Source of the DNA: Bacteroidales bacterium
Lineage (GTDB): Bacteria > Bacteroidota > Bacteroidia > Bacteroidales > JAIOZK01
Length of the DNA stretch: 64,000 bases
Direction of reading: 5' to 3'
Assembly: GCA_021740625.1 (NCBI GenBank)
Contig: JAIOZK010000007.1
Span: 62,001 to 126,000 of the forward strand
Numbering within the stretch: the first letter of the stretch is position 1; each line of letters starts with the position of its first letter. The translations under genes and the position numbers were made by a program. Below the pieces are notes generated by a model, which made no database searches, was not told the origin of the DNA, and was given only the letters and a program-made list of their open reading frames with translations. This document shows, one piece after another, positions 61,654-64,000 of this stretch.

Positions 61654-64000
61654 ATGAATTCGGATAATATTCAGGATATACAGAAGGAGCAAAGCATAGA
61701 TTACAAAGCCTTGTTCTTTAAATTTTATGCTTACTGGCATTTTTTCGCCATTGCGATCTTTGTGACCCTGATCATCGCCTTTTTGTTCAACAAATACACA
61801 AAACCTGTATATAAGGTCAATACCACGGTCCTGGTCAAGGATGATAAATCCAGCATGGACCCGCAGGCCTTGTTGGGTTTCGGGATCTCCAACACACAAC
61901 AGAACCTGGAGAACGAGATCGGGATCCTGAAATCTTATTCCCTGACCCGGAAAACCATCAAGAACCTGAATTTCGATGTTTCCTACTTCACGGTAGATAA
62001 TTTCATTCACACTGAACTATACCCCGAATCTCCTATTGAGGTGGTGTATGATTCCACTCACTTGCAACCCATTGGCATGCGATTTTATATTACTTTTCTG
62101 GAAGACGGGAAGTTCAGGCTGGAAGCGGATGGTCAGAATGTGAAGTTGTATAATTATGTGAAGAATGAGTTCACCGAAGAAGAATACCCGGCTTACAGTT
62201 ACACAAAAACATTCAGGATAGGCGAAGATATCGAGAACAAAATGTTCAAGTTCAAAGTCTACCTGACACGTCATTACAAAGAAAAAGAACAAGAAGACAG
62301 TGAGTTGTATTTTGTTTTCAATGATACGGAAAGCATCATCAGCAAATACAGGGGTTTTGAGATAGAACCCATCAACCGGGAAGCTTCCATCGTGGACATT
62401 TCACTGGAGGGGAACAACACACAGAAGGCGGCCGATTTCCTGAACGGATTGACAAACGAATACCTGAAGAGCGGTCTGGAAAAGAAGAACCTGATCGCCA
62501 TCAACACCATCAATTTCATCAACCAGGAGCTGGAAGGCATCATCGACTCCCTGCGTTTTGCCGAGCAGAACCTGCAGGATTACCGGACCGAAAACACAGT
62601 GATGGACCTGGAATTCCAGGCCCAGCAGGTGTTGGAATACCTCAAAGATTTGCAGAACCAAAAGGCCGAGTTGATCATCAAATCCAAGTATTACAACAAC
62701 CTGAAGAAGTATTTGCTGAGCCGCAACGATGTGGATGAGATCGTTGTGCCTTCTTCCATCGGGATTGATGATCCCACCGTCAATGAGCTGGTCATTAAAC
62801 TTACCGACCTGTATACCGAAAGAGCCGATCTTTTGCTTACATCCACATCTAAAAGTCCGCTCGTGCTCAGCATCGAAAGCAAGATCAGGGATATCAAGAA
62901 CGCTCTCATCGAGAATATCAACAACCTGATCGAAACCTCCAAAATTGCCATTGAGGATATAGACGAACGCATCGACGATTTACTGGGCAGGATCAGCAAA
63001 CTGCCCGAAACGCAAAGGCAGTTGATCAGCATTGAAAGACGTTTCGAACTCAACAACAGTCTGTATACTTACCTGCTTGAGAAGCGTTCGGAAGCCCAGA
63101 TCACCAAGGCATCCAATTTACCTGATAATGAAGTTGTCGACAGAGCGCGCATCCCTGCAAACAATGCCCCTGTATACCCCAAAAAAGCATTGAACTACCT
63201 CATTGCCCTGGTCATCGGGATCATTGTCCCGGTTACATATATCCTGACCAAGGATTATTTCAACGACAAGATCGTGGAACGCAAGGACATAGAAAATGTA
63301 ACGGATATCCCCGTGATCGGGCATATCGTGCATAGTACCAAAGAAACCAAGATGGTGGTGGCCGAATCGCCCAAATCTTCCATTTCGGAATCCTTTCGCT
63401 CGGTACGTACCAACTTGCAGTATCTTGGACAGGGTAGTGAAAAACAGGTAATACTGGTGACTTCCGATATGGTTGCTGCCGGCAAGACATTCATCTCCAT
63501 CAACCTGGCATCCATTTTTGCACAATACGGCAAGAAGACCCTCCTGATGGGCTTCGACCTGCGAAAACCCAAGATCTACCAGGATTTTGGTCTGACAAAT
63601 ACGGAAGGGATCAGTTCCTACCTCATCAAAAAAAGCGAACTGGACGATATCATTCAAACTTCACCCATTTCCAATCTTGATGTGATCATGGCCGGGCCCG
63701 TACCGCCCAACCCCGCCGAATTGATCGCCTCCGAAAGAAACCAGCAGTTATTTGATGAACTGAGAGAAATCTACGACTACATCGTGATCGATACGCCACC
63801 TGTAGGTTTGGTAACCGATGCTTTCCTTTTGATGAAGCATACTGATGTGAACCTTTTCATCGTACGGCAAAACTATACCCACAAGAAGATCTTTGCTTCC
63901 ATCATGAAAGATGTGGAACAAAGAAAGCTTCCCAACCTGGCCATCCTGGTCAACGATGTGAAGCTCACCCGCGATTCCTACGGTTATGGTTATGGCTACG
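61654..64000 (+). CDS. wzc: Wzc-type tyrosine autokinase / chain-length regulator (partial)
   Basis: The first 782 codons are visible; the right edge cuts the gene. Order: Wzz domain with helix ~30-47, long coiled-coil periplasmic region with GNVR-like segment, second helix ~511-535, then a BY-kinase domain. Walker A is SDMVAAGKT (Lys611, Thr612), Walker A' MGFDLRKPK (Asp635) and Walker B YIVIDTPP (Asp713). A C-terminal Tyr cluster begins (YGYGY) where the window ends. The P-loop lacks the usual GEG before GKT, which is unusual. It controls polymer length with Wza. Confidence 0.93.
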   Translation, partial: MNSDNIQDIQKEQSIDYKALFFKFYAYWHFFAIAIFVTLIIAFLFNKYTKPVYKVNTTVLVKDDKSSMDPQALLGFGISNTQQNLENEIGILKSYSLTRKTIKNLNFDVSYFTVDNFIHTELYPESPIEVVYDSTHLQPIGMRFYITFLEDGKFRLEADGQNVKLYNYVKNEFTEEEYPAYSYTKTFRIGEDIENKMFKFKVYLTRHYKEKEQEDSELYFVFNDTESIISKYRGFEIEPINREASIVDISLEGNNTQKAADFLNGLTNEYLKSGLEKKNLIAINTINFINQELEGIIDSLRFAEQNLQDYRTENTVMDLEFQAQQVLEYLKDLQNQKAELIIKSKYYNNLKKYLLSRNDVDEIVVPSSIGIDDPTVNELVIKLTDLYTERADLLLTSTSKSPLVLSIESKIRDIKNALIENINNLIETSKIAIEDIDERIDDLLGRISKLPETQRQLISIERRFELNNSLYTYLLEKRSEAQITKASNLPDNEVVDRARIPANNAPVYPKKALNYLIALVIGIIVPVTYILTKDYFNDKIVERKDIENVTDIPVIGHIVHSTKETKMVVAESPKSSISESFRSVRTNLQYLGQGSEKQVILVTSDMVAAGKTFISINLASIFAQYGKKTLLMGFDLRKPKIYQDFGLTNTEGISSYLIKKSELDDIIQTSPISNLDVIMAGPVPPNPAELIASERNQQLFDELREIYDYIVIDTPPVGLVTDAFLLMKHTDVNLFIVRQNYTHKKIFASIMKDVEQRKLPNLAILVNDVKLTRDSYGYGYGY

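Noticed and set aside
1-64000. tRNA, rRNA or known riboswitches
   Set aside because: Reading the intergenic stretches on both strands I found no cloverleaf with CCA-type ends, no rRNA segment, and no conserved riboswitch core; short or diverged ones could be missed without a covariance search.

Overview
The window comes from a member of the Bacteroidota, most likely a free-living, Bacteroidales-like lineage. The evidence is secreted proteins with type IX secretion (T9SS) C-terminal domains, RemB/Wzi-type and GldH-like gliding-related proteins, PorT-like barrels, FISUMP lipoproteins, a YXWGXW-free T9SS/lipoprotein-rich envelope, and several exact matches to the Bacteroidota -7 promoter element TAnnTTTG. 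I see no rRNA or tRNA gene, no CRISPR array and no complete insertion sequence. Gene order is a mosaic of short operons on both strands.

Layout. 0-5 kb: NUDIX hydrolase (cut by the left edge), methyltransferase, PPK2 kinase, membrane histidine kinase, viroplasmin-type RNase H, GldH-like lipoprotein. 5-14 kb: three large T9SS cargo proteins (propeller, C1 peptidase plus beta-helix, lamin-tail adhesin-like) with ribF between them. 14-20 kb: outer-membrane barrel, two PCMD/FN3-like secreted proteins, ComF, a PKD/FISUMP lipoprotein and a fused oligopeptide ABC ATPase. 20.4-21.8 kb: a small accessory patch holding a collapsed hicA, a relB-like antitoxin with a nonsense codon and the 3' part of a YafQ/RelE-like toxin that seems to be split by an AT-rich unit carrying a NYN-domain nuclease gene. 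21.8-31 kb: RNase R, PepSY membrane genes, an OB-fold lipoprotein, a MORN protein, nadA, a 480-bp AT-rich palindrome-rich divergent region, rpiB and lutB. 31-39.5 kb: TlpA-like lipoprotein, the purH-mreB-mreC-mreD operon, an FtsX-type permease, recJ. 39.5-43.3 kb: four-helix-bundle gene inside tandem repeats, HdeD, LysE, a second FISUMP protein and a 71-aa protein with a sorting-signal-like C terminus. 43.3-53 kb: EEP phosphatase-yceI-LytS-LytR operon, topA, ppa, FemAB-like transferase.

53-64 kb is an exopolysaccharide locus: exosortase, a second four-helix-bundle gene, a 34-aa membrane peptide, polysaccharide deacetylase, WecA-type initiating transferase, RemB/Wzi barrel, WbpB-type sugar-nucleotide dehydrogenase, Wza and a Wzc kinase cut by the right edge. 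These would start the glycan on a lipid carrier, build an N-acetylated uronic-acid sugar, and export and anchor the polymer.

The most unusual structure is a set of 9-bp-period arrays (unit gcgaacgaa) facing each other as long inverted repeats on both sides of the exosortase gene and again before the second four-helix-bundle gene. Other dispersed elements recur: a GC-rich modular palindrome (3 sites), a MITE-like element with 17-bp perfect terminal inverted repeats and a related inverted copy 4 kb away, and a 73-94 bp tandem array next to the first four-helix-bundle gene.
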